Below, piece after piece: positions 1-8,079 of a DNA stretch of 64,000 bases. The notes under the pieces were generated by a model. That model had not been told where the DNA came from, did not search any database, and saw nothing but the letters and a program-made list of their open reading frames with translations. Origin of the DNA: a bacterium (lineage in GTDB: Bacteria > Zhuqueibacterota > Zhuqueibacteria > Oleimicrobiales > Geothermoviventaceae). The stretch covers positions 120,738-184,737 of the forward strand of contig JAPWUV010000010.1 in NCBI GenBank assembly GCA_028275345.1, in the 5' to 3' direction. A program made the position numbers and the translations under genes. Position 1 is the stretch's first letter, and each line of letters starts with the position of its first letter.

Positions 1-880
1 GTTTCGGGACGAATACGGGGATGCCTGTCTCCGCGGCGAGCTCCTCGAGCGCCCGCCGAAGCCTTCGGTTCCGTGCAACCCCTCCCACCACCGAGAGAGA
101 CCGCACCCCAAACTCCTGACACGCGCGCAAAGCCTTCGCCACCAACACATCCACCACCGCTTTCTGAAAGCTCGCGGCCACATCGGCGAGGCGTTTCTCC
201 CGTTCTTGCGGCGACAGAGCCCGATGGTAGTAGAGGACGGCCGTCTTCAGACCGCTGAAACTGAAGTCGTACGAGTTCTCCATGAGACCACGCGGAAAAG
301 ACACCGCGTTCTCCTGTCCGGCCGCTGCGGCTGCCTCGATGGCCGGCCCTCCGGGATAGCCCAGACCGAGGATCCGGGCCACCTTGTCAAAGGCTTCCCC
401 TGCCGCATCGTCCCGAGTCCTGCCGAGCACCTGATAGTCCCCAAGCCTCCGGACAAGGACCAATTGCGTATGCCCCCCGCTGACCACAAGACACACGCCG
501 GGCAGTTCCGGAAACGGCTCCTCCAGGAAGTTGGCGAAGATGTGGCCTTCGATGTGATTGATCCCCACCAGGGGGAGCCGCAAGGCCACCGCCAGCCCTT
601 TGGCCACATTGAGCCCGACAATCAGGCTCCCCACGAGTCCGGGCCCGTACGTGACGGCCACAGCCCCCAGGTCTCGGAAGGAAAGCCCCGCTCGCCGAAT
701 CACGTAGCGGATGGTCGGGATCAACGTCCGCATATGCGCCCGACTGGCGAACTCGGGGACGACCCCGCCGTATTCCTCGTGCACAGCCTGGTAGTGCACG
801 GCGTGAGCCAGCAAGCCTTGCTCACTGTACAAGGCCGCCGAGGTCTCATCACAGGAGGTTTCGATTCCCAGAACGATCAC
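1..880 (-). CDS. tsaD: tRNA N6-adenosine threonylcarbamoyltransferase TsaD (3' end outside window)
   Basis: Catalytic subunit of the system that adds threonylcarbamoyl to A37 of ANN-decoding tRNAs in the cytoplasm. Reading the minus strand from a GTG at 880 gives the family hallmarks in order: ETSCDET at residues 7-13, the metal-binding HIEGH at 109-113, SGGHT at 134-138, then SFSGLK and a glycine-rich GGVARN stretch. The frame is open to the window edge after about 293 codons, where the family has about 330-350, so only the C-terminal end is missing. It starts 24 bp downstream of the YbbR-domain gene and is probably co-transcribed with it. The GTG start is chosen because it sits directly before the conserved IVLGIETSCDET segment; no strong ribosome binding site is visible. 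Identity is secure. Confidence 0.96.
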   Translation of the reverse strand, partial: MIVLGIETSCDETSAALYSEQGLLAHAVHYQAVHEEYGGVVPEFASRAHMRTLIPTIRYVIRRAGLSFRDLGAVAVTYGPGLVGSLIVGLNVAKGLAVALRLPLVGINHIEGHIFANFLEEPFPELPGVCLVVSGGHTQLVLVRRLGDYQVLGRTRDDAAGEAFDKVARILGLGYPGGPAIEAAAAAGQENAVSFPRGLMENSYDFSFSGLKTAVLYYHRALSPQEREKRLADVAASFQKAVVDVLVAKALRACQEFGVRSLSVVGGVARNRRLRRALEELAAETGIPVFVPK

Positions 881-904
881 GGCCGATCTCCGGGGTTCTC
901 CTGG

Positions 905-1903
905 TCATCGACGGAGGCGTTCCAGCAGGACGCGGATCTCGGTCGGCTCCACCTTCTCAACCTGGATTCCTGGCGGGGCCGAAACCCGCACGACGTACTC
1001 GCTCATCGAACCCGGGACGGGCGAGCTGTAATCCACAAAGGGCCGTACGGCTCCCGGATTCAATTCCACAACTCGGCTCATGGCTCCGCGAACCGTTACA
1101 CTCACTTCCGGAGGCATCGCGACCCCGCGCGTGCCCGGCGGCACATTCTCGACCGTCACCGGAAGTTGCACGAGCGTTCGCTCCATCAGCTTGTCCACCC
1201 TGGCGATCACCCGGACTCGACTGGGCACCACGGAGACGCGCGCCGGAGGATCCAAGGGGACGTCCACGAGCACATCCTTCCGAACGTCCTGGTACGTGCG
1301 TCGGACCGTGCTCACGCCCCCCATTCGCCTGACGACGGATCTTGGCCCCCGCACAAGGACGCTCTCCGGGCGCGTCTCGACTCCGGCCAGCAAGGTATAT
1401 CCCGGAGCCGGTCGGATCTCGACCTGCCCTTTCACCGGGAGGCGGTCCTCCGCGACCAGATCGAGCTCGACACGAAGGGTCTCGGGACTCACGACTTCCA
1501 CCACCCGGATCTGACCGGCCCAACGTCCCAAGGCCACATCTGCCACCTTGGGTCGCCAGGTCTTACCCCGGGTCACACCCGAAAGATCCGCGGCGAGCCA
1601 GACATCACGCCCGACCATCAAGCCGATCAGCGCCTTCCCAGAGCCTTCCACACGGACCAGCGCTCGCGGCGGCAGCTCGTCCAGCATCATTCGGTCGGGG
1701 GCAAGATTCGTCACCCGGATCGGGATCTCCAGCTCGTACTGGTACGTGCTCTCTGTGACCACGTAGAACCAGAGGAAAAACGCCATCGCCAGGGCGATCA
1801 ATTTCACGCGCAGATTCCGAATCCCCGCAGCCGGCAAGTGCTGCCACGATCGGGATCGTTTTTCAGCAGACTTTTGCACAGCCGATCCTCGTGCGCCACC
1901 CAT
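905..1903 (-). CDS. YbbR-domain (CdaR-like) membrane-anchored protein
   Basis: Predicted 332-residue protein with one N-terminal membrane segment (about residues 34-50, an IALAMAFFLWFYVV core), followed by an extracytoplasmic region of repeated beta-rich YbbR-like units typified by the LVRVEG and VLVRGP stretches. YbbR proteins in Firmicutes (CdaR) modulate the di-adenylate cyclase CdaA. No cdaA is visible here, so the role is unknown. The ATG at 1903 is preferred to the upstream in-frame start at 1960 because it begins just downstream of a hairpin at 1964-2002 that looks like a terminator. The gene lies directly upstream of tsaD on the same strand. Confidence 0.75.
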   Translation of the reverse strand: MGGARGSAVQKSAEKRSRSWQHLPAAGIRNLRVKLIALAMAFFLWFYVVTESTYQYELEIPIRVTNLAPDRMMLDELPPRALVRVEGSGKALIGLMVGRDVWLAADLSGVTRGKTWRPKVADVALGRWAGQIRVVEVVSPETLRVELDLVAEDRLPVKGQVEIRPAPGYTLLAGVETRPESVLVRGPRSVVRRMGGVSTVRRTYQDVRKDVLVDVPLDPPARVSVVPSRVRVIARVDKLMERTLVQLPVTVENVPPGTRGVAMPPEVSVTVRGAMSRVVELNPGAVRPFVDYSSPVPGSMSEYVVRVSAPPGIQVEKVEPTEIRVLLERLRR

Positions 1904-1963
1904 CTTGCAGCTCGTAATCTGGAGCCCCGCCCACGGCCTCCCCCTCCCCGAAGCAGGCAACGA

Positions 1964-2002
1964 AAAAGGGTAAAAGGCTCACGCGGAACCCCTTACCCTT
2001 TT
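1964..2002 (-). terminator. Probable rho-independent terminator after the zinc-ribbon gene
   Basis: A perfect 10-bp inverted repeat (AAAAGGGTAA at 1964-1973 and TTACCCTTTT at 1993-2002) with a 19-nt loop. On the minus strand the descending arm is pyrimidine-rich and ends in a T run. It lies between the zinc-ribbon gene and the YbbR-domain gene. Confidence 0.6.
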
Positions 2003-2035
2003 GCAAAAGCCCAGAACGAGGCTAACGGCAACGCC

Positions 2036-2233
2036 TCATTTCCCTCGCGAGGTGCGAGGGATGGACTCACCCACCGTGATCTCGCCGTTATCGATACGAA
2101 GGTGAAAGCCACACTCGGGATTGGTGCACACCCACGCTTTGTACAGAATGGACGCTCCTTCACGGCCGTAGTCGGAGAGTGGTACCAGAACCCCCAGCGA
2201 GCATTTGAGACATTGCGGAAAGGTGCGCTCCAT
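2036..2233 (-). CDS. Small zinc-ribbon protein of unknown function
   Basis: A 65-residue protein with two paired-cysteine knuckles, CLKC near the N terminus and CTNPEC about 30 residues later, the spacing of a small zinc ribbon. No other domain fits in this length. The ATG at 2233 is chosen because it follows a GGGAGGAG ribosome binding site at good spacing; an in-frame GTG 15 bases upstream would place that site inside the gene. It sits between an unknown gene and a terminator, downstream of the ribosomal-protein operon. A nucleic-acid or protein-binding role is only a guess. Confidence 0.6.
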   Translation of the reverse strand: MERTFPQCLKCSLGVLVPLSDYGREGASILYKAWVCTNPECGFHLRIDNGEITVGESIPRTSRGK

Positions 2234-2304
2234 CCCCGCTCCTCCCACGCAACGCTGGTCTTGGCCCCTTGGTCCGTCGCCCCCGAGGATCGAGTGGGAA
2301 CCGG

Positions 2305-2622
2305 TCAGAAGGCTTCCCCGTCGCGGATCCCCAACCGGCGCTTGAACTCTTCGTCCGTCTCGTAAAGGATGAACTCACGGAACGGGTAATTGCGGGACAT
2401 GATGAAGCGGATCGTGGCTCTCCAGCTTTCGGCCTCCGACAAACCCCGGGTCGTGAGAATCAGATCCTGCAGATCTCCGTCCTTGAGCTCGTCCACTGCC
2501 CGCTTCCAGACCTCCGCCACCGCTTCGTCCATCATCCCCGAGAGCACGCCGAGCGTCAAGCGCCACTCGATCTCCTCACGGACCTTGTCCAGTTTGTTGC
2601 GCCGATTCTTCCCTCCCTCCAT
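2305..2622 (-). CDS. Hypothetical protein, 105 aa
   Basis: I do not recognise this family. The protein is charged, predicted mostly helical and soluble, with no signal peptide, membrane segment or cysteine motif. The first ten residues are rich in Lys and Arg. An AAAGGTG ribosome binding site precedes the ATG at 2622. It lies between the terminator that follows rplI and the small zinc-ribbon gene, about 70 bp upstream of the latter, so the two may form a small transcription unit. Confidence 0.55.
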   Translation of the reverse strand: MEGGKNRRNKLDKVREEIEWRLTLGVLSGMMDEAVAEVWKRAVDELKDGDLQDLILTTRGLSEAESWRATIRFIMSRNYPFREFILYETDEEFKRRLGIRDGEAF

Positions 2623-2761
2623 GAGGGCACCTTTCTGCGTGCGTACACCTTCGAACCTCGTAGGCCAATTTAACAGCCGACCCGCTCTTTGTCAACAGAT
2701 ATTTCCCGGCGCTCCTCGCCCCTTCCAGGCCTCGGTGGAGGCAGCGACACACTTGTCTTCC

Positions 2762-2789
2762 CAAAACAAAAAAGGCGGGATCACCCGCC
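2762..2789 (-). terminator. Rho-independent terminator after rplI
   Basis: Stem GGCGGG (2774-2779) with CCCGCC (2784-2789) around a 4-nt loop. On the minus strand it is followed by a run of T residues (complement of 2763-2773). It closes the rpsF-ssb-rpsR-rplI operon. Confidence 0.85.
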
Positions 2790-2817
2790 CCTGCCGTTGC
2801 AACCTCTCCGCGATGTG

Positions 2818-3261
2818 CTATTCGCGCACTACCCAGACCTTGATCTTGGCCTCCACCTCCGGGTGAAGCTTGATGGGGACGTCATAGATGCCGAGCGCCT
2901 TGAGCGGCTCTTCGAGCATGATCTTGCGGCGATCGATCTCGAATCCCTTTTGTTGCAATAGCTCGGCGATCATCTGCGACGTCACCGCCCCGAACACCCT
3001 GTCATCCTCGCCGACGGAGACTGTGGCCGTCACCGACACCCCATTCAACTTCTCCGCCAGCCGCTGCGCAGCCCTTTTCTCGCGATTCGCTCGCAGGCTC
3101 TCGCGCTTCTTTTCCTCCTCCAACATCCGAAGATTGGCGGGCGTGGCCGGCATGGCCAGGCCTCGCGGGATGAGATAATTCCGGGCGTAGCCGTCACTCA
3201 CGTCCAGGATCTTGCCCGGCCCGCCCAGTTTTTCCACCTCCTGCCGGAGAATAACCCGCAT
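2818..3261 (-). CDS. rplI: 50S ribosomal protein L9
   Basis: A 147-residue L9, the usual length. The N-terminal rRNA-binding domain begins MRVILRQEVEKLG and contains the GYARNYLIPRGLA signature (about residues 24-36). A long charged connecting helix (about 48-72) leads to the C-terminal domain ending KIKVWVVRE. It is the last gene of the S6-SSB-S18-L9 operon, 12 bp downstream of rpsR, and is followed by a clear terminator. Confidence 0.97.
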   Translation of the reverse strand: MRVILRQEVEKLGGPGKILDVSDGYARNYLIPRGLAMPATPANLRMLEEEKKRESLRANREKRAAQRLAEKLNGVSVTATVSVGEDDRVFGAVTSQMIAELLQQKGFEIDRRKIMLEEPLKALGIYDVPIKLHPEVEAKIKVWVVRE

Positions 3262-3273
3262 GACTCACCTCGC

Positions 3274-3495
3274 CTATCGTGAAAGTTCCGCGACGAAAGG
3301 TAGGAGGGCCAAATGCCGCGCCCGCTTGATGGCCAGTTTCAGTTGCCTCTGGTGCCGGGCGCAGGTCCCCGACGTCCTTCGGGGGATGATTTTCCCTTGC
3401 TCCGTGATGAACCGCCGCAATTTCCGCTCATCCTTATAGTCGATGTAGATCTCGCCCTCTTCGCAGAAGCGACAAATCCTCCTTCGTCGTAGCAT
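3274..3495 (-). CDS. rpsR: 30S ribosomal protein S18, zinc-binding (C+) form
   Basis: A 73-residue S18. It keeps a probable zinc site: CRFC at residues 8-11 and CARH in the middle of the protein ([12 protein letters not shown]), so it is the cysteine-containing form. The [14 protein letters not shown] core binds 16S rRNA, and S18 pairs with S6 in the platform of the small subunit. It lies between ssb and rplI on the same strand, the widely conserved order. Confidence 0.97.
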   Translation of the reverse strand: MLRRRRICRFCEEGEIYIDYKDERKLRRFITEQGKIIPRRTSGTCARHQRQLKLAIKRARHLALLPFVAELSR

Positions 3496-3522
3496 GCCTC
3501 TTCCCTCGTTTCCACCGTACGC

Positions 3523-3987
3523 TCAAAGCTCAAGCTCTCGGTAACCGAAGTCGAACTCGGTCGGAGCCTGTTCCTCCAGATCCGCTGTTTCCGGAGGAAC
3601 CATCATCGTCTTGTCGCTCGTCTCCGCCTCGCCGGTGTGCGGCCTCAGCATTCGCTCCAAGAATTGCACCCGGCGTGCTCGGATCTCCAGCGTCCCTCGA
3701 TTCCCCTCCTCAGGATTCCCCTGGGAGAGAAGCTCGCCATCCAACAAGACCGGGCTACCCGCCCTGAGATTTCGCTGGCAAAGCTCCGCAAGCCTTTGCT
3801 GAACGACGACATCCACCTCGCACCGATTCTCGCGAAACTGCCCCGCATTGTCGCGGAACTTGCGCACGCTGTGGATGCGAAACCGCCCTACCAGCCTACC
3901 ATCTTCCGTCTGCATGATCTCCGGCTCACGGAGCACAGTGCCGGCAATTAGGACCGTGTTGATGTCCGGAAGACGAGTGTTCCCCAT
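3523..3987 (-). CDS. ssb: Single-stranded DNA-binding protein with atypical C-terminal tail
   Basis: The N-terminal OB fold (about residues 5-105) shows the SSB pattern: NTVLIAGTVLREPE, GRLVGRFRIHSVRKF, and VVVQQRLAELC. Its place between rpsF and rpsR is the classical ssb position. The C-terminal tail is unusual. Canonical SSBs end in an acidic tip with a terminal Pro-Phe that recruits partner proteins, but this one ends FDFGYRELEL. Start choice is uncertain: ATG at 3987 is used here, while in-frame GTG codons at 3996 and 4008 are alternatives and would add up to seven residues without changing the domain. Confidence 0.88.
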   Translation of the reverse strand: MGNTRLPDINTVLIAGTVLREPEIMQTEDGRLVGRFRIHSVRKFRDNAGQFRENRCEVDVVVQQRLAELCQRNLRAGSPVLLDGELLSQGNPEEGNRGTLEIRARRVQFLERMLRPHTGEAETSDKTMMVPPETADLEEQAPTEFDFGYRELEL

Positions 3988-4031
3988 TTCCTGCACCGTC
4001 CCTCCCACAGGTCCGACTCTTCCCGGGCCGA

Positions 4032-4508
4032 TTACTTCTCCTCGTCAAGCTCGTCGGAGTCGGACGGCTGGTCAAGATCCGGGACCTCTTCCTCAGGAGC
4101 GGCCAGAGCCTCTCCCTGTGCCTCCGGGGCCATGCCGTGGCTCTCCTGCACTTCCGAAGCCCCGGCCGCCTCCTTGACTCCTCCCTGCTCTGCCAACTGT
4201 CGCTCTTTCTCGAGCGCCGCCTTCGACAGATGGATCGTGAGATACCGCAGGATGTTTTCGTCCAGGCGGTATTCCCTCTCCAGCGCGGCCACGATGGCAG
4301 GCGGACCGTCGAAACGCACGTACACATAGTAACCGTACTGGCGTTTGCGAATCTCGTAGGCCAGCCTGCGCTTGCCCCACTTCTCCACCCGCCGAACCTC
4401 ACCCCCATTGTCGGAGATGAACTTCACGTATCTCCGGATGGTCTCCTCGAGCTCCTCGGCTCGAAGGAGCGAATCAATGACGAACGTTGTCTCGTAAGCT
4501 CGAAGCAC
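4032..4508 (-). CDS. rpsF: 30S ribosomal protein S6 with acidic C-terminal extension
   Basis: The first 95 residues are a standard S6: YETTFVIDSLL, the KWGKRRLAYEIRKRQYG signature, and RYLTIHL. After about residue 98 there is a long, Glu/Asp-rich, low-complexity tail (…DLDQPSDSDELDEEK) that takes the protein to 158 residues, compared with about 95-135 usually. The start is GTG at 4508 behind a strong AAAAGGAGGAG site. First gene of the S6-SSB-S18-L9 operon. The 149-bp stretch upstream may hold an S6:S18 autoregulatory leader, but I could not fold it with confidence. Confidence 0.96.
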   Translation of the reverse strand: MLRAYETTFVIDSLLRAEELEETIRRYVKFISDNGGEVRRVEKWGKRRLAYEIRKRQYGYYVYVRFDGPPAIVAALEREYRLDENILRYLTIHLSKAALEKERQLAEQGGVKEAAGASEVQESHGMAPEAQGEALAAPEEEVPDLDQPSDSDELDEEK

Positions 4509-4657
4509 GTGACTCCTCCTTTTCCGTGACGGTGCCTTTTCTCACCGCTCCCGCCGGCCGGTTCGCGCCTCCGTGCCCGGCCACGAATCCCCGGCGAGAT
4601 CACGGTCGATTCAGTTCCTCCCCCCTCGTTCCTCCGACGCCACCCGGAAGAGCGGTG

Positions 4658-5233
4658 CTACCTGTTGAACCGCGCCATTGCCTTCTCGGCTCCCTCGCAC
4701 GCGAAAGAAGTAATGGCGTCGACTGCCCTTTCCACAACCTCCGGCAGCCGCTCCTCTTCCTCCGGGTTGAATGGGGACAACACGTAGTCGATCAGCCCTC
4801 CCTGCGGGAATTGATTCCCGATGCCAATCCGGAGCCTGGGGAAAGCTTGAGTGCCAAGTTCCGCGATGACGGAGGCGAGTCCATTGTGCCCGCCGTCGCT
4901 CCCCTTCAGACGGAGGCGCAGCTTGCCGAATGGAAGGGAAACGTCATCGCATACCACGAGCACCTCCTGCGCTTCCAGGCCCTCTTTCGCTACCGCCTCC
5001 CGGACGGCAATTCCGCTGCGGTTCATGTAGGTCAAGGGCTTCAGAAGCTTCACCATTGCATCGCCGCACCCGGGAGGTTCGAGCCAGCAGCTTTCCAACG
5101 CCGTTCCCCGCCTTACGAAGTCCACCCGCCACCTTTCCGCAGCCCGATCCACAACCCGAAAGCCCAGATTGTGTCGGGTCCGGAGATAGCGTTCGCCGGG
5201 ATTCCCAAGACCCACGACAAGCCAACGCCTCAT
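4658..5233 (-). CDS. pth: Peptidyl-tRNA hydrolase
   Basis: Cleaves peptidyl-tRNA that has dropped off ribosomes. At 191 residues it is the normal bacterial Pth length. Motifs: VGLGNPGERY at the N terminus, RHNLGFRVVD with the catalytic His, KPLTYMNRSG, VVCDDVSLPFGKLRLR, and GSDGGHNGL. It follows rplY (46 bp gap) on the same strand, the common rplY-pth arrangement, and precedes rpsF. Confidence 0.97.
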   Translation of the reverse strand: MRRWLVVGLGNPGERYLRTRHNLGFRVVDRAAERWRVDFVRRGTALESCWLEPPGCGDAMVKLLKPLTYMNRSGIAVREAVAKEGLEAQEVLVVCDDVSLPFGKLRLRLKGSDGGHNGLASVIAELGTQAFPRLRIGIGNQFPQGGLIDYVLSPFNPEEEERLPEVVERAVDAITSFACEGAEKAMARFNR

Positions 5234-5278
5234 GTGGAATCCGCTCCGGACCCACCCCGATCCCAGGGCACGCTAGGC

Positions 5279-5890
5279 TCAGGATTGCTCCGCCTCGGGG
5301 GCAGCTGCTGGGGCCTCAGCGATTTCGCCCTCAGCCTCCGCCGCCACGCGCGGCGCCACCACGTGAGCCACGAGGGTATCGGGCGGCGCAAGGAGGGTGA
5401 CGTGCTGCTGCTTGACATCCGAGATGTGTAGGGACCGCCCGACGTCCAGATGAGACACGTCCACCTCGATCCGCTCCGGGATGTTGGCGGGGAGGCACTC
5501 GATCTCCACTTCGTGGATCTCCTGGAGCAAGGTGCCTCCGTGCTCCTTCACGCCCCGGGGAACACCCACCAGCACCAGAGGGACGGTGAGGGTCAGCTTC
5601 TCCCCCGCAGTGAGAGCCAACAGATCCACATGGAGAAGGCGCCCGTGCACCGGGTCCCTCTGAACCTCGCGGAGGACGACCCGCTTGCTACTGCGCCCCA
5701 ACTTGGCATCAAAAACCGTGTGGCCGCTGGAAAGAGCCGCTTGCAGCTCCTTCTCCTCCACTACAATGGGAGTGGGCTCCTCGTGCGCCCCGTAGAGGAT
5801 TCCGGGCACTTTCCCCGCCCGCCGGTACGCGTTGAGTTTGCCCTTGGTGCCGAGCTCCCGCCGCTCGAGATTCAGAACCGCATTGTCCAT
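5279..5890 (-). CDS. rplY: 50S ribosomal protein L25/general stress protein Ctc
   Basis: Two-domain CTC-type L25 of about 203 residues. The N-terminal 5S-rRNA-binding domain (LGTKGKLNAYRRAGKVPGILYG, then VVLREVQRDPVHGRLLHVDL) is followed by the C-terminal TL5-like beta domain (VPLVLVGVPRGVKEHGG … IEVDVSHLDVGRSLHISD) and an Ala/Glu-rich tail. ATG at 5890 is used; an in-frame GTG lies three codons upstream. It sits between prs and pth, a very common gene order. Confidence 0.95.
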   Translation of the reverse strand: MDNAVLNLERRELGTKGKLNAYRRAGKVPGILYGAHEEPTPIVVEEKELQAALSSGHTVFDAKLGRSSKRVVLREVQRDPVHGRLLHVDLLALTAGEKLTLTVPLVLVGVPRGVKEHGGTLLQEIHEVEIECLPANIPERIEVDVSHLDVGRSLHISDVKQQHVTLLAPPDTLVAHVVAPRVAAEAEGEIAEAPAAAPEAEQS

Positions 5891-5917
5891 GCTGTCCACC
5901 CAATCTTAGCCAACGGA

Positions 5918-6856
5918 TCAATCGAAAAGAATACTTATGCTTTCATTGTTGTGGATCCTCCGGATGGCCTCGGCGAAGAGGTTAGCCACGGTGAGAATCT
6001 GCAACTTCGGCACGCGTTTCTCCTCCGGTATCCACACCGTGTCGGTCACGGCCAACTCCTCCAGGTCCTCGCATGCCTGGATCCTCTCCGCCGCTTTGCC
6101 GGAAAGGATGGCGTGGGTGCAGGCGGCGTAAATCTTCTTGGCCCCTTTCTTCTTAATCGCCTGGACGGCCTCCACCAGCGTTCCGCCCGTATCCACCAGG
6201 TCATCCACGATCAGCACGTTGCGGCCATCCACCTCTCCGATGACATTCACAGCCTTCGCTTGATTGGCTGCCGGCCGCCGCTTGTCCACCACCGCCAGCG
6301 GGGCCTCCAGCCGCTTAGCGTAAGCCCGCGCCATTCGGATCCCCCCCACGTCGGGGGCCATCACCACAAGATCGGGAATCTTCTTGCGCCGGAAGTACTC
6401 GCAAAAGATGGTGGACGAGTACAGATGATCGAGCGGGATGTCGAAGAAGCCCTGGATCTGGGGAGCGTGCAAGTCCATCGTCAGAACCCGATCCGCCCCA
6501 GCCGTGGTGAGCAGGTTCGCCACCAGCTTGGCCGTGATGGATACGCGGGGCTGGTCCTTACGGTCTTGGCGCGCATAGCCGAAATACGGGATGACGGCTG
6601 TAATCCGTTCTGCCGAGGCTCGACGCGCAGCATCCACCATGATCAGCAGCTCGATGAGATTGTCCGAGGGCGAATTGGTCGGTTGGACCAAGAAGACATC
6701 CGCTCCCCGGACGTTTTCGTTGTACTTCACCCAAAGCTCGCCGTCCTGGAATTTCTTGTGCTCGGTAGCACCCAGCGGGATACCGTACGCCTTCGCGATC
6801 TGCTCAGCCAGCGGCCGGTTAGCGTTTCCCGAGAAGATCTTGATATTCGTCCCCAT
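5918..6856 (-). CDS. prs: Ribose-phosphate pyrophosphokinase
   Basis: Makes PRPP from ribose 5-phosphate and ATP for nucleotide, histidine and tryptophan synthesis. The 312-residue product has the N-terminal IFSGNANRPLAEQIA, FGYARQDRKDQPR (ATP/flexible-loop region), MDLHAPQIQGFFDIP, and the PRPP-binding loop VLIVDDLVDTGGTL. The ATG at 6856 follows an AGGAGC site; nine additional upstream codons in the same frame are probably not translated. A terminator-like hairpin at 6911-6941 separates it from tRNA-Gln, so it probably has its own promoter. Confidence 0.97.
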   Translation of the reverse strand: MGTNIKIFSGNANRPLAEQIAKAYGIPLGATEHKKFQDGELWVKYNENVRGADVFLVQPTNSPSDNLIELLIMVDAARRASAERITAVIPYFGYARQDRKDQPRVSITAKLVANLLTTAGADRVLTMDLHAPQIQGFFDIPLDHLYSSTIFCEYFRRKKIPDLVVMAPDVGGIRMARAYAKRLEAPLAVVDKRRPAANQAKAVNVIGEVDGRNVLIVDDLVDTGGTLVEAVQAIKKKGAKKIYAACTHAILSGKAAERIQACEDLEELAVTDTVWIPEEKRVPKLQILTVANLFAEAIRRIHNNESISILFD

Positions 6857-6910
6857 TCTGAGTTGCTCCTGCTGTTCAACCACAAGCTGGAGCCTCTGCC
6901 CTTAGTGACA

Positions 6911-6941
6911 CAAAAAATGACGAAAACCCCGCTGGTTTTCG
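6911..6941 (-). terminator. Terminator between tRNA-Gln and prs
   Basis: Perfect 8-bp stem CGAAAACC (6921-6928) and GGTTTTCG (6934-6941) with a 5-nt loop, followed on the minus strand by TCATTTTTTG. It lies 20 bp beyond the 3' end of the tRNA gene. Confidence 0.75.
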
Positions 6942-6960
6942 CCACCCTCATCTCCACCAC

Positions 6961-7035
6961 TGGCTGGGGCGGGAGGATTCGAACCTCCGAATGCGGGGAC
7001 CAAAACCCCGTGCCTTACCGCTTGGCCACGCCCCA
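6961..7035 (-). tRNA. tRNA-Gln (anticodon UUG)
   Basis: A 75-nt cloverleaf on the minus strand including an encoded CCA. Acceptor stem TGGGGCG pairs with CGCCCCA, the discriminator is G, the anticodon arm is CGGGG-TTTTGGT-CCCCG with anticodon TTG, and the T arm is GGAGG-TTCGAAT-CCTCC. The sequence is typical for bacterial tRNA-Gln. Confidence 0.95.
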
Positions 7036-7142
7036 GTCTTCAATCGCGCGTGGGCGTTGCCCCTCCTCCCGTCCTGCCTGCCCTGGGGTCGTTCCGCCCT
7101 GCTCTCGCTGGACTGCCCGTTCTCCGTCGCGAGGGACGCCAC

Positions 7143-8045
7143 TCAGCCGACGTCGGTGGCCTCGGGTCCTTGGCTTGAACCTCGAACAAATCGGAACTGC
7201 ACAACCCTTGCTCGAGACCCTACCTTCTCCGCAGCCCTAACGGCTTGCTCCGGTACGGAGAATAGCCCGAAGAGGCACGCCCCGCTCCCCGACATCCGGG
7301 CGAATTCCGCACCCCCTTGTTCCAGCAGCCTCATCAGCTCCCCGATCTCCGGGTACGCCCGGAGGACCACGGCCTCAAAGTCATTCTCCAACCACCGCCC
7401 CCACTCCGCGAGACGGGGACGCAACCTCAGGAAGCTGCGAAATTTACCACATCCCCTCCTCTTTGTCAAGCCGATTTTGACCTGCGAGTAGGCCCATCGG
7501 GTGGACACTTGTACCTCAGGCACTACGAGCACCCCGACCGGATCCTCCCACTGGCAAACAGGTTCCAGTACGTCACCGATGCCGGAGGCCAAAGCAGTTC
7601 CCCCCGTCAAGAAGAAAGGGACGTCCGCACCGATGCCCCGCGCGATGGTCCACATCTCGGCCCGGGACAAATGGAGATCCCAGAGCGCATCGAGGGCGAG
7701 AAGGGTTGCTGCTGCGTCGCTGCTGCCCCCACCCAATCCCCCGCCCACCGGGACACGCTTCACCAGACGGACCCTCGTTCGCCAGCTACCTCCGGGACGG
7801 CGCCTGGCCAATTCTGCGGCCGCTCGCAGCACCAAGTTCGTCTCGTCCGTAGGCAGATCTGCTCCTTCGACCTCCAGCCTCACCGGACCAGGACTCGGCT
7901 CCACCTCGAATTCCAGTTCATCCGCCAGATCGATCTCCTGATAGATAGTGCTGATCTCGTGGTAGCCGTCAGCTCGTCGACCACAAATCTTCAGCCCCAA
8001 ATTGATCTTGGCATGCGCCTCGAGCTTCGCCTTCCGGACACTCAC
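7143..8045 (-). CDS. ispE: 4-diphosphocytidyl-2-C-methyl-D-erythritol kinase
   Basis: GHMP kinase of the non-mevalonate (MEP) isoprenoid pathway. About 300 residues. Visible motifs: AKINLGLKICGRRADGYHE near the N terminus, the ATP-binding glycine-rich loop PVGGGLGGGSSDAAA, GADVPFFLTGG, and the C-terminal MSGSGACLFG. Start is either GTG at 8045 or TTG at 8048, both behind GGAGGGG; the GTG is listed. It follows the flippase-like gene by 34 bp and is likely co-transcribed with it. Confidence 0.95.
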   Translation of the reverse strand: MSVRKAKLEAHAKINLGLKICGRRADGYHEISTIYQEIDLADELEFEVEPSPGPVRLEVEGADLPTDETNLVLRAAAELARRRPGGSWRTRVRLVKRVPVGGGLGGGSSDAAATLLALDALWDLHLSRAEMWTIARGIGADVPFFLTGGTALASGIGDVLEPVCQWEDPVGVLVVPEVQVSTRWAYSQVKIGLTKRRGCGKFRSFLRLRPRLAEWGRWLENDFEAVVLRAYPEIGELMRLLEQGGAEFARMSGSGACLFGLFSVPEQAVRAAEKVGSRARVVQFRFVRGSSQGPEATDVG

Positions 8046-8079
8046 CAATTCCCCTCCGCCTTGCCTCCAGCAGAATCGT

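Noticed and set aside
206..2365. A 719-codon open frame on the plus strand across tsaD, the YbbR-domain gene and the zinc-ribbon gene
   Set aside because: It runs antisense through three real genes. Its amino-acid composition (His, Arg, Pro, Gln rich) is the mirror image of high-GC coding sequence, and it crosses a terminator.
5450..7240. A 596-codon plus-strand open frame through rplY, prs and tRNA-Gln
   Set aside because: It reads straight through a tRNA gene and is antisense to two conserved genes.
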